Origin: Symbiodinium sp. CCMP2592
Lineage: Eukaryota; Sar; Dinophyceae; Suessiales; Symbiodiniaceae
DNA length: 64,000 nucleotides
Direction of reading: 5' to 3'
Assembly: GCA_905221615.1 (NCBI GenBank)
Contig: CAJNDT010005995.1
Coordinates: forward strand, 124,001-188,000
Shown here in pieces: positions 29,912-40,441 of this stretch. Position 1 is the first letter of the stretch, and every line of letters begins with the position of its first letter. The position numbers and the translations under genes were made by a program. A model generated the notes under the pieces. The model was given only the letters and a program-made list of their open reading frames with translations, was not told the origin of the DNA and did no database searches.

Positions 29912-32669
29912 CTAGGCAACCTTAGCCTTCTTGGACAGAGGCTGCAACACCTCCACTGGTGCTGGCGACTTGTTCCCGGGACGATAGAGCACGAGGGACT
30001 CGTTCTGAGAGATCTTCTTGAAATTCTTGATGACGGGCAGCTCGAATGGATCTGCTGGCTTTGCCGGAATCCCAACCAACTCACAGTTGGCTTCCTTGCG
30101 AACGGCGGAAGGTCGCATTAACCATGATGGGTTCAAGAAGCCCTCGCATGTAGCCGTGGGCCATGTGGTCACCGGGGAAAGGATGACCCAGACGTCCTTG
30201 CCTGCTAAGGTTGTTCGTCCCACCACAATGGAGTTGCTCGGGTCCTCGGCGGCGGAACGGATCTCAATCCTTGTCGTCGTCACCGGAAGCTGAAGCTGCC
30301 TAACGGCCAAGTCTTCATGGGCACGAACATCCCTCGGCTTCTGGTAGACAGTCAACCCGAGAGCCACCGATTTTGCACCCATGAGTTTCTCGAATTGCTC
30401 CTCCATGGCATGCACGATGCGAGCTCGGAGAAGAAGTGCCTGCATCTCGAAAGACTTGAAACCAACAACTGACGGCCAGGAATCGAATCGCACTGGATCA
30501 CTTCGTGGAGCACTCTGTTTCCAGTGCCCGTCCAAGAAGGACTGTGCGGAGCCCTCAACCTGTGACCCGTCTTGGAGCTCCAAGACCACTTTCTCGGCAC
30601 CCACTACTTTCACTGTGGCTTGCAGACCGTCTGCCTTGCGCTCCACGAAGTCCCCCACCCGAAAGCCTTTGGAAACCACGCGAGCAGCGTTGACAACTGC
30701 TCCACTGGCATCTAGCTCGTGAATTGGCCTAAATGAGACGAGCGAGCTGTTGGTTACACTGGGAGACTGTGCAGTCTATAGGGCTACCGAACATGCACTT
30801 GCAACCAACCAACTCAGGCTGGTGCTGCAGAACTTCCACTGCAGGGGTGGGTTTCTTGGCCGACACGGTCGAGGTTTTCGGTTTCGGCGTCCAGGAATGG
30901 GGTATGACACGACCGATCTTCTCGCTGAGTGCTTCCATTGCCGCATGGCAAGCCGAATCCACGTCCTAGTGACATCGCATAAATCTGGTTCATATAGCTT
31001 CGGTTATTGGTTTTCTATAGGCCTTCTACAATATGAGGGCTATGGGAAATATCTGAGGCCATATATGTCAGACAACCTGAAACGTTCTCGGCATCGGTAT
31101 ACCTATATACTTCTTGAGAGCACTATAGTCCTCATATTTGCGGAATTTCTTCACAAGCACCAACGCAGCCACTTCCTGTTCCAGAAATGCCATGGCTTCT
31201 TGCGCTTGGATAGAATCGATGCCTTCCTTCGCCAAGATCTGCCTGAACTGGATGAAGGCATCCTCTGCTGCATCCAACTTCACAACCGCATCTCTGGAGC
31301 TCAGGATCTTACGGACATCGCTGGCCGTGACTGCCTTGCTGTTCGCTTCACAATACGCAAGCTTCAGCATCGCATGTTTGAAAAGAACTCGGGGCTTCTG
31401 ACCTTTCGCGTCGGCGGAGATAGCATCCCACCATTCCATACCCAGAGAACGGTCACGCCTGCCGTGTGTTCTGATGTGCGCCTCGGACTCCAGGAGGAAC
31501 GAAGTCGAGGAAGATGCCGGAGACAAGCCACCCGGTGCCTGCAGGACGAAACGGAAGATGAAGCAAACCCAAGGAGCACAAGGCGGTTTGCTGCGAAGTA
31601 TTTCCTTGGATACGTCCTCATACTTCACCTGGTTGGTCCCGTTGAGCTGCATGAAGCCCTGGACGGACAAGAGGATCTTCTTCGCAACCTGCATTTCATC
31701 TTCGGGTTTCGAGATCTGTCCGCAAGCGTTGCCTGCGGCCTGGAACAAAGTCGCGAACTTAACGAACTCATCCTGGATCTCATGACCGACGATAACCCAT
31801 TCGATTCCTTCGGTGATCCTGCAGAGAACGACTTTGTCACACACCGCCAAGGTGTGTGGTAGACACAGTCGTTATTATAAACTCCGAAAGCATAAACCCC
31901 CAACGCCTTTTCATGGAGTTTGCTGAATGCTTTTCTTGATGTGTTTCACGTTGTTCTGTGTTTCTGCAGTGTCAAGATTTGTTTGTTGATTATGTTTAGT
32001 GTCTTTGCTGGTCGTTTTAATTGCAAGTTTGTATTGTGCTTCTATAGATACGTACATGCATAAATACATGCATATACATATACATATACATACATACATA
32101 CATACATACATATACGTATTACAAACACACACTTCTTGCGAAGGAAGCTTCGCGTCAGCTAAAGCGGCGTCGACCTCCCGAACCTTCTCGATGTTCAAGA
32201 ATCCCTCCGAAGTCAACGCAGCATTTGCGTGAGCCAGCTTCGCCACCACTAGCCGAAATGCTTGGTTGGTGTGTGAGCCCAGGATGGTGGAGTAGCGCAG
32301 CGGGCCCAGGCTGAGTGGTGCCAGTTTGCCGCCTGCTCTGTCAATGACTGCCTTGTTGAAGGCCCGGGTGGCGTCGCCGCGGGAATCAGGGGGGCATTCG
32401 AGGCATACCGACTTGCACTGTCCGGGGACGAACCCCAGAGATGCTAGTGAGCTCAAGAGCTCGTGGCAGTGTTCCGCGCTCACTCCTTGTCCGTCCCTGT
32501 TGAGTTCGTGGCAGCCTATGTGCTCGCATCGGATGCGCTGTTTGTACGCAAGGCTGTGCTTGAGGAGGTAGTCCAGGAGGCAATCCATACCCTGCACCAA
32601 GCTGCCACTCTCGGCTTTGGCCAGGAAAGCCGCGATGTTTGTTTTGTGCTCGGCATTCAAGGTGGGCAT
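29912..32669 (-). CDS. Four-exon host gene model, unknown function
   Basis: Exon 1, 32669-32140, starts with ATG (MPTLNAEHKTNIAAFLAK) and ends at a GC donor (GCAAGAAGT). Exon 2, 31818-about 31110, follows TTCTCTGCAG, and the phases fit (2+1). Exon 3, 30965-30810, follows TGTCACTAG and ends at GT. Exon 4, 30715-29912, follows CACGAG, in phase, and ends KKAKVA plus TAG. The exon 2-3 junction was not resolved. Exon 1 has several Cys/His (CEHIGCHEL, CKSVCLECP). Exon 4 begins GFRVGDFVERKADG..VVGAEKVVLELQDGS, which looks like a small beta-barrel (SH3/Tudor-like; inference). The Lys-rich end could be a nuclear signal. GC-AG introns are common in dinoflagellates. No known family is recognised. Confidence 0.55.
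31990..32130. repeat. CATACATACATA microsatellite within intron 1
   Basis: ATACATAC repeats at about 32052-32110 lie in the proposed first intron, just after the GC donor. The Tyr-Met-Val-Cys frames read through it are not protein. Confidence 0.7.
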
Positions 32670-32950
32670 CGCGGCACTACCATATAGAACACACTAGCAT
32701 GCAACCCTATAATTGATCCAGGACAAGAAGCTGCGAGCAAAAGCCCTGCAGCCAAAGGCGCGAGCAAAAGCCCTGCAGCCACTGATACCCCGAGTGTACA
32801 CGAGACGCTGCCAGATTCATGTGCAGGCATGGGGAAGCATGCACTTGCACGAACTTTAGATAGCAGCATTTTTTCAAGCCTGAAGATCCACGGATGCATA
32901 GATGGCCCCCCTCAAAATTTCGCACCATGCGCATGGTCTACGTACAGTGC

Positions 32951-33260
32951 TCACTCCTCCGGATGCATGAAGTATTTTCGGAGTGTCACTTCAGAAGGCC
33001 TAGACTTTCTAGTGACGCGGCGGGACGGCTTAACCGAACTCACAAGATCATCACCCCACAGCCATCCGACCACATCCGGTAGAACGCCACCCGTGAAGGA
33101 GGCAACGAGCTCCATGCTCTGGCCCGGCGTGATCTTTCCGGCTTCGACAAAGTGAGAACGGAACTCCGCCCGACGCATCTTCACATGGACACATTTCGCA
33201 TCAGGAAACGTGACGGAGCACAAGTGGATCCCAGTGACGCAGGAACGAGCTTGGAACCTG
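32951..33260 (-). CDS. Probable exon, Ig-like/MSP-like beta domain
   Basis: Open on the minus strand from an acceptor-like ACACATGCAG at about 33255 to a stop at 32951. The translation includes HLCSVTFPDAKCVHVKMRR, then VEAGKITPGQSMELVASFTG. Alternating hydrophobic residues and a PGxSMEL..SF pattern recall MSP/ASH-type Ig folds of cytoskeletal and ciliary proteins; this is a weak, inferred similarity. It is probably spliced to the exon upstream at 33473-33817. Confidence 0.45.
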
Positions 33261-33472
33261 CATGTGTGTAAAAAGGAATATAGACATCAAGAGAGTCTGC
33301 AGTGTTTTCGGTTAAGTATTATAGAGTCTCTCAATAATATGAACATCAAAAGAGCCCCGCTATAAGCCCCCATCATGAACTGAACAGAAACTGGGCCAAA
33401 CCTGTACCCAAACCAAGACTTCCACCTCAAAATGAAAAACCCACAAAATGCAGACTGTATATATTGGCACAG

Positions 33473-33817
33473 CTACACTACAGCATTCTCGCTGGGAACG
33501 TGCGCCGCGTGAATCGAGAGCAACAACGCCGGCCCGATTTCCCGAACCATGATTTTGTGCATGGCGCTAGTCTGGAAGATCATGATCCCTGATGGCATAT
33601 CATTGACCACGCACGAGTATTTGTGCTTGCCCATGTAAATGAAATGGATGCCGGCTCGAATGCGTTCGTTCTGCTTCTCACGCAGGGGCGACCACTCCGA
33701 CATGGGAGGGAGGCCGTCGGCCCATCGCCAGGTCTTACCCAGCACACACAGTTCGAACCGACGCAGGCTCGACATGGTGCCCTGGCTTTCGGCGTTCATC
33801 TCTGGAGCTTTATCCAA
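33473..33817 (-). CDS. Probable host exon, unknown function
   Basis: About 114 open codons (no ATG at the nominal start, TTG) with protein-like composition: RRFELCVLGKTWRWADG, HFIYMGKHKYSCVVNDMPSG and KIMVREIGPALLLSIHAA. The segment coding MGKHKYSCVVNDMPSGI is also present, slightly damaged, at 24143-24198. True exon ends were not identified. Confidence 0.4.
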   Translation of the reverse strand: MDKAPEMNAESQGTMSSLRRFELCVLGKTWRWADGLPPMSEWSPLREKQNERIRAGIHFIYMGKHKYSCVVNDMPSGIMIFQTSAMHKIMVREIGPALLLSIHAAHVPSENAVV

Positions 33818-33829
33818 ACTAAGACCTGA

Positions 33830-36800
33830 TAGGCACCTGTGCTGCAGAAATGCAACAATACAACCAAATCATTCCATGCCCAGTCCAGTCTAACACACAT
33901 GCATCCACTCGCGAGTATACATGTGTACACCCTGCAAGTGTCATGCAGCGAGCAAATGCCCTGCTGCATGTCCTTCCGCAAACCCCCTGCTCGTGGCCGC
34001 TATAATGTCTGCCTGCCATGCATGGGCGGGACAGCTCTGCAACAATAACTTGCATCCAAGTGCATGTCGTGCCAAGAGCAGAGACACAACCATAATTGCA
34101 ACATTGCTCGGTTAATTTAGATTTACAAAAACCACGGCTTCCAACCCGCCATGCAACTCGGCCGAACGTGGGATTTTGCGACTTGTCCAAGCCAAAGCAA
34201 CTGGATGCAATGGAGAATCATGCTTTCATCCCCGTCAGCCATGCACACATACACAGCCAATGCCAGCAAAAGCCCCAACCCGCTTGTACAGCCACAGATC
34301 CCTTGCCTTTCAAAGGGCTTGGAGGTGCATACTCCGCCATGTTTGTGCAGATACACACATACAGATAACCTGCTGCAATTCGATGCAATGTGGTTTCGCT
34401 GCGCAATGGAGGCTCAGACAATGGAGGCTCAGAATGGCAAGGTCTCCGACTGCGACTTGCAGTAAATAACCTAAATCTCAACTTGCCGAGCTCACAGCGG
34501 GAGTCCTCGTCGTCGTGTTAGTATATAGTGAAGAAGTATAATATAGTGTATATCAGCTATAGATGCGATAAAGACCTATATATAGTAGCTCTCACAAGCT
34601 TCAAAGTCATCGGTATACTGCGTAGGATTCGAGACATGAGACCTATATAAGTTGGGGACATAACCTTCTTTTCTGGCTGGGTTCCGGGAATCTAAGTCGA
34701 GTCTCTTCGGATCCTTTCGCGAAGCTCCCAACCCCCGGATATCTCGAGAGGCTTCCGAAGTCAACTTCACAGCATCAGCCTGCTTCGATGGGCATTGAAG
34801 TATATAGGATTTAGGACATCCAATGCTACGACCCCGATTTACACTTATCGGGTCTAGGGTAGCTAAGTGTGCTGGGTTAATACGGTTAATACTCGACATT
34901 CAGAAGGGGTCAAATGAAGTTCATGGTCGACCTGGATGTAAGAAGGGGAACAACCAAACTTTCCCGTCAGAAGCCAGAGCCCTGTTCTGTAAAACTCCGA
35001 GAATCCTACACCCTATATACAATCCTAGCACTGAACCCCAGCGACATATCAACTGCGCCAGTCCGCTCCCCTGCCTCTGTTGGGCTCTCCTCGACGCTGG
35101 CTTTCGTTGGCGTTGTGGAAGACCTCCGACTCAAAGGCTCTGCAGACGGTTTAGGGTTTAGGGGTTTAGGGTTTATAAAGGGTTTAGGGGTTTATAAGAG
35201 TTTAGGTATAGTGTTTCGGTGTCCAGGTCTTGGGGGACATTTAGGATCGAAGATTTAACTCCACCAGACAAGCTCTCACGGTTCACAGGCACATTGACTG
35301 CACTGCACCTAGGTCGCAGTGATCACTTCTATATATACACCACAAGCACACTCAGGCAGTATCAGGATTGAGGATGTAGCGTTCAGAGTCGAGAGTTTCA
35401 AGTTTCAAGGCTACAAGAATATTACAAGAAATGCAACACAGATCATGCCACCGAATATGCTACTTTATAGTGGTGTATGAATGTGTGCCATACGACTCAT
35501 ATACAGTATATCCCTTAGGCTGAGTCCCAGGTCAGAGCACCGCAGCAGATTCTCGAAACTATAAGGAGTATATTGCTGTCTGAACCCAACCTTCTCAGGT
35601 GAAGCGAGGCACTGAAGGGATGATCGAGGGTTTCGGGCCAGCCCCCCAAAACAAGATCGTGACTACAGCTTCAGCTGTAACCCAACCTCAAGCAGTTCGA
35701 GTCAACTCACTTGTCAACCCGAGCAGCTGGTCCTGCACGCAGCTCCCAGTAGACTTTGTCGGTAGATCTCCGAACCCGAACATTGAACAAACTCCAGATG
35801 CCAAGCTCATAATTCGCTTAGGGAAGGCTGCTTGTGTGAGCCCCTTGATGTTGCCCCAGCCCCGCGACGGCATGGCTTGCCTTGACTGCATGGGCCCCTC
35901 GCGCGTGCATTCCAACCTGGCACCGTAAACCTTAAACCCAATAAAGGTGGCTCTCTAAATGAAGGTTTCACAAGTTCCCTTTGCATGTAGTATTTCTGGT
36001 TTTAAGGCTTAGGCTTTCGCTCAATTGGCGTTCTTCATGGGCTCTGGCAAGGAAACTCCCTGCGTGTCTTCAGGACCCATGACTAGGTACGTTACTTGGG
36101 TTTCGGCTACGACACTTACGTAAGTGTTCATCTATAGATGACTCAGAAACAGGATAGGAGCAGACAGATTGTAATCTCTGCATCGACTCTTGCTGACGTT
36201 CAGCAACATGTCGTGAATGAGGTGTGCAGCCGCATGTGATGGGACGTCGTGGACATGTCGCCGAAGTCATCAGCGGTTCGCTGCCCAACAGTCATCGACA
36301 TGTCTTTCTGAGTAACATAGGTACTCCACTTGATGAGTGATGAAATTTGGTGCTTTAAGCAAACACTATATGGCGCTGTGTTGGTTAGCCTTGGAATACA
36401 CCCATGTAGCATAGTTGATTCTGGCTGCAAGTGCGAGTGCCATGGAGGCTTGTCAATGGGAGTTAAATCCGCATGAATGCAGATTCATGGGTTTGTTTTC
36501 GAGACGCTGCATGGTGCGGCAGCAATCGTCTGCATGCAGTGTCTGATGAAATTCTGGAATACCCTTTGCAGGGCTGCGGCCTCGCTAGCAGCGGCAACAT
36601 CGCATCCAGGGGCACGGACCTGAGTGGTCAGTGAGTTCAGAAAGACGAGTCAGCATGCCAGAGTTTGTTGCCTGCAGTGTGCACGGACATGGCATGAGTA
36701 TCTGATTTGCGCATTTGACTGCTCTCAGCATGCAACACTGACATCAGGTTGGTGGCTTGGGGTTCGAGGTAATAGCTTAATAAATACCGAAACTACTTTG

Positions 36801-36955
36801 GTGGCTCCTTGTAGAATATACCCCAAAACCCTATTCTAATCATTACGGCCCCTATATAGTATAAGGTAGGCAGAACTCCCCAAACCATGTCATTCTGACA
36901 TCGCCTGGCCTTAATTTCCATTACCAAACCCTGAAACAACGGTCGAGCTATAGCC
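33830..36955. other. Region without a supported gene; telomere-like scraps
   Basis: 35150-35215 holds TTTAGGGGTTTAGGGTTTATA repeats on the plus strand, opposite in orientation to the CCCTAAA block that follows at 36960. Short frames in both strands lack features. Confidence 0.4.
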
Positions 36956-36959
36956 GAAG

Positions 36960-37225
36960 AGCCCAAACCCTTAACCCTAGACCCTAAACCCTAAACCCTT
37001 ACCCCTTAACCCTAAACCCTGAACCCTAAACCCTTGACCCTAAACCCTACACCCTAAACCCTTAACCCTTAACCCTTAACCCCAAACCCTAAACCCTTGA
37101 CCCTTAACCCTAAACCCTTAACCCTAAACCCTTAACCCTTAAGCCTTAACCCTAAACCCTACACCCTAAACCTTTAACCCTAAACCCTGAACCCTTAACC
37201 CTTAACCCTTAACCCTAAACCCGAA
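36960..37225. repeat. Interstitial telomere-like CCCTAAA/CCCTTAA array
   Basis: About 265 bp of degenerate CCCTAAACCCTTAACCC. The unit is the TTTAGGG telomere type known from dinoflagellates, mixed with TTAAGGG variants. It lies far inside the window, between ordinary sequence, so it is an internal and not a terminal array. Confidence 0.85.
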
Positions 37226-37336
37226 ATTGAAACACAAAAGCAGAACTCTAGGGTCAGGGCTTCTGGTCGTCCTCGGCGTCATCGTCTCGTCGTCTCATCG
37301 TCGTCACCGTCGCAACTGCTCTCTGCAGCGTCGTCG

Positions 37337-37660
37337 CCACCCGGCACCGTCCCGGTGCACCAAGGGTCGGCCTCAGCGCCTCCCGGCGCACTCATCGAGG
37401 TCTTTTGAACCCGGCACCCTCCCGGTGCACTACAGGTCCACCCAGGCGCCCTCCCGGCGCACTTTCAGGATTTCTCGACCCGGCACCATCCCGGTGCGCT
37501 GTGGGTCGGCCTCGGCGCCCTCCCGGCGCGCTTGAGGTCTTTGACACCCCGCACCATCCCGGTGCACTGAGGGTGTGCCCCAGCACCATCCCGGTGCATT
37601 TGCGGGGTCTTTAGCCTGCTGCCGTCCCCTTCTGGCGCCATCCCGGCGCACGGGAGGTCG
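37337..37660. repeat. Hairpin minisatellite, GGCACCNTCCCGGTGC / GGCGCCNTCCCGGCGC
   Basis: About ten small stem-loops of two alternating types, GCACC-NTCCC-GGTGC and GCGCC-NTCCC-GGCGC, are spaced 25-45 bp apart with unlike linkers (GGTCGGCCTC, GAGGTCTTTT, and so on). Stem bases change in matched pairs between the two types. Frames through it (RRPPGALSG and similar) are not considered genes. Confidence 0.75.
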
Positions 37661-39560
37661 TGCACGAAGGCGCCGAAAAAAAACCTGACATCCTGACAAG
37701 TCACAAACCTGAACGAGACAGAGGGGGGACGGGGGGGGGCCTACCTGGAACTACTTGTATAACCTGAGTATAGGACTCTCCTTACTGTATCTAGAAGCTT
37801 AAATCTTACACTATCACCAGCTCTTCTCGGGCACTATAGCTTCTATATAGCAGCATATTACCACTATCATATATAGGATCTATATTCCCATAAACAGAAG
37901 AACCCCAATGCTCTGTCTAAAGCCTGCTATGCAACAACAAGTCCACATAATTATAAGAGCCTATAGAGGTCACGGCAGCACACACCAAACAGGCATACAT
38001 GCATGCAAAAATACATGCATACATAAGTACTTACTCATCTACTTACTTCCCCCATGTACTTACATACTTACCTGCTTACCTCTACTTAGTTACATGCATA
38101 CATATATGTGCATACAAACATGCATGCATGCACAACATGTAAAAGCACGCATACATGCATGTTTTCATGCGAAGCAAACATTTCGGAAACATGCAAACTT
38201 TTCCACGACATGGAAAACCATTCTAATCGAGCGGCAAAACTTGCTTTGATTCGATCGCAAAAATGTACATCGGGCAAACATCTTCTTCCGAAAACACATG
38301 CTTGGGATTTCTCAAGCTTGTATTGACGCAGTATGTTCGTAGTATCTCTTTTGTATATTGTTTGTATACGTAGAGTGTTGCGACCAAAAAAGCAGAACAG
38401 CAGAACAAACATATTTCGATCAACCATGAAAATCATGTAAACCTACAAAAAAAATCTACCGCGAGCATTTGCCCTATAAGTGCTTGGAATTCCAAATGTG
38501 CAGTTCTTGTTCTGCTTTCTTTTTTGCCCACACGCTTCTCTGTGTTTCTGCATACGTGCCGAACTTCCTTTGCAATTCCGGGCCCTCCTGTGCCATATCT
38601 ATACCCATGCCTGCATCAAAATGCATCAAAAATACGGTCCCGCTAAGTCGACTTAGTCGACTTAGCCAAGTCACCGGCTATGTCGACATAGGGCTGGAAA
38701 AATCCGCTGACTAGCTCACTTAGATAAGTCGACTTGCCCGACATACCCTATGCCGGCGATATCACTTAACATTCGTTTACTAACACACATGATACACTTA
38801 GCATATGTCACTTACATATGTCTGTGGACTTACTTCCTTTTTGTTTGCTAAGTCTGCTATCTACTTACGACACTTACTAATCCTTTACTATTCAATTGCT
38901 GTGTCATGCATGTTACTTGCCACAGTTGTGCATCTTGTCTCACATAATAAGTAGGGTTACAGGACTTGCTATCTCATGTTAACCAATATAGCCAAGTCGA
39001 CGATATGGGCCAAGTGATTACTAACCCAATAGGGCCTCCAAGTGCCAGCTCTGCACCGCGGCGCCTCGCTGCTGCCGTGCTGCTTTGCTGCTGCCGCGCC
39101 GCTTCGCTACTGCCACTCCACAGCCTCTCGGATGCGCTTGAACCAATCGGGCTTGGAGCATTCCAAAACATGCTCGGCATCATGTACTGTGGGTACATGT
39201 TTGTTGCAACATCGTTGCTTTCTGTGTATTGCCTCTTGCTGCACCGCCCCCTCCGTCAGTACGGTGCAGTCCGCCTGGACTCTGACATCATGGGGGAGCT
39301 CAAGGAGTCAATAGCGTATCGCCATCATGGTTCGGTTCGTCGTTAGCATCGTCATTCACACCGCAAGAACTTTCTGCTGGTTGTTCCCAATGATCGACCC
39401 GCTTCGCAAAGCAACTCAAGCACGCTTTCCTTCTCCACTCTCAAATTGTCTCGTATGCCGTTGCATTGGTGAAACAGCTATTGGTCGACGCTGGCAACCG
39501 TTGCAGGCCCTGTGGCTTTCACCACCTTTTTCGTGGAACGCACTGTCTTTCTGTGTTTGA
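37661..39560. other. Region without a supported gene; GC-rich dispersed repeat
   Basis: 38640-38700 repeats GTCGACTTAG words. 39046-39185 (CTCTGCACCGCGGCGCCTCG .. CATTCCAAAACATGCTCGG) is present in reverse orientation at about 63415-63530. A plus frame at 38966-39346 covers the repeat and has a hydrophobic stretch, but it is not credible as a gene. Confidence 0.4.
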
Positions 39561-39668
39561 GTTGCCCTCCTGTCCTCTCCTCTGCCCTCCTCTCCCCTTC
39601 TCTCCTCTCCTCTCCTCTCCTCCTCTGCCGTCCTCTCCCCTCCCTCTCCCTCCTCCCCTCATACTGTG
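39561..39668 (+). repeat. Polypyrimidine CTCCTCTCCC tract
   Basis: About 105 bases almost wholly C and T on the plus strand (TCCTCTCCTCTGCCCTCCTC and so on). A triplex-prone simple sequence; no coding role. Confidence 0.85.
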
Positions 39669-39908
39669 GAACCATGCCCAACCTCAACCCCATACACCAA
39701 ATACACAGCCCGAAATCCTTAACCCCAGAAAATGGAAATGGTCTTCTTGAATGAAAAATCTGTAATCGGAATAAGGTAGGAATAAGAAGCAAAAATAATA
39801 CTCTTTTGTGGAAATGGTATTATTAAAGCTCCCACCGGAGGGGCGGGTCTTGCAAAGGACAAACGGCACTCATGCGCATGGCACGCTGCAAGAGCGCCCG
39901 TCCTTTTT

Positions 39909-40140
39909 TGTGAAAAACAGAGCGCGCAGCACTCGGTCTTTTTCTTGAGCCAAAGCGGAGTCGCGTCGGGCTCTGACTGACAGTGAAACACCTTGCAGCT
40001 GTCTGTCTCCAAGCAAAACACTTCAAGCACTAACGAAACGAGACGAAACGAACGTGCAGTCACTTCCTAACTCAAAAGCACTCCTCACAGCTTCAGGCAT
40101 GCCGAAAACATCAGGACATCCAAGGTCAAATGGGATTTTC
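39909..40140 (-). repeat. E2 3' LTR, split one base from its inner end by LINE B
   Basis: 232 bp starting TGTGAAAAACAG and matching 55910-56141 throughout. The missing final base, A, is at 50261 after the LINE and the duplicated 13 bp. The LTR contains CTTGAGCCAAA (39944-39954), an 11-nt match to the reverse complement of the DinoSL 3' end. Confidence 0.9.
40128..40140. repeat. LINE B target-site duplication, left copy
   Basis: AAATGGGATTTTC, identical to 50248-50260. Both copies derive from the end of the E2 LTR, as the uninterrupted LTR at 56129-56141 shows. Confidence 0.9.
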
Positions 40141-40441
40141 TCTCGTACGCTTCGCAGAAGCAGCCCGTAGGCTTGTCCGACATGCACAAATTAACTCCAA
40201 GTATTTTGGAGTCATCCGCGATTGCGGGCATCGCCAAAATGGCGGCAGTGGCTACTCCTACCCTGAGCTACAGGTGCCTGACCTACCTGAGCTACTGGCA
40301 GGAGTGGGTAGCCACTTCCTGGGAGTGGGGAGCCACATCCCAGTGAAACAGGACGAAAGTCCTACAGGGAGGAAGCCTCACCCGGAGGGGAGGAACCCTT
40401 CACCCTGCAGAGCCTCCTGCCTCTGCAAAGGAGAGGGGAGG
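40141..40441 (-). other. LINE B 3' UTR
   Basis: After the ORF3 stop comes a C/G-rich stretch, then GAGTAGCCACTGCCGCCATT with the self-complementary GCCATTTTGGC (40233-40243), then CTCCAAAATACTTGGAG (about 40196-40212), a 6-bp stem hairpin. Such a stem near the end could be the RT recognition site in place of poly(A); this is inference. Confidence 0.5.

Noticed and set aside
37227..37614. Arg/Pro-rich ORFs across the hairpin minisatellite
   Set aside because: The repeats keep every frame partly open; linkers shift the frame between units and do not keep a peptide repeat.
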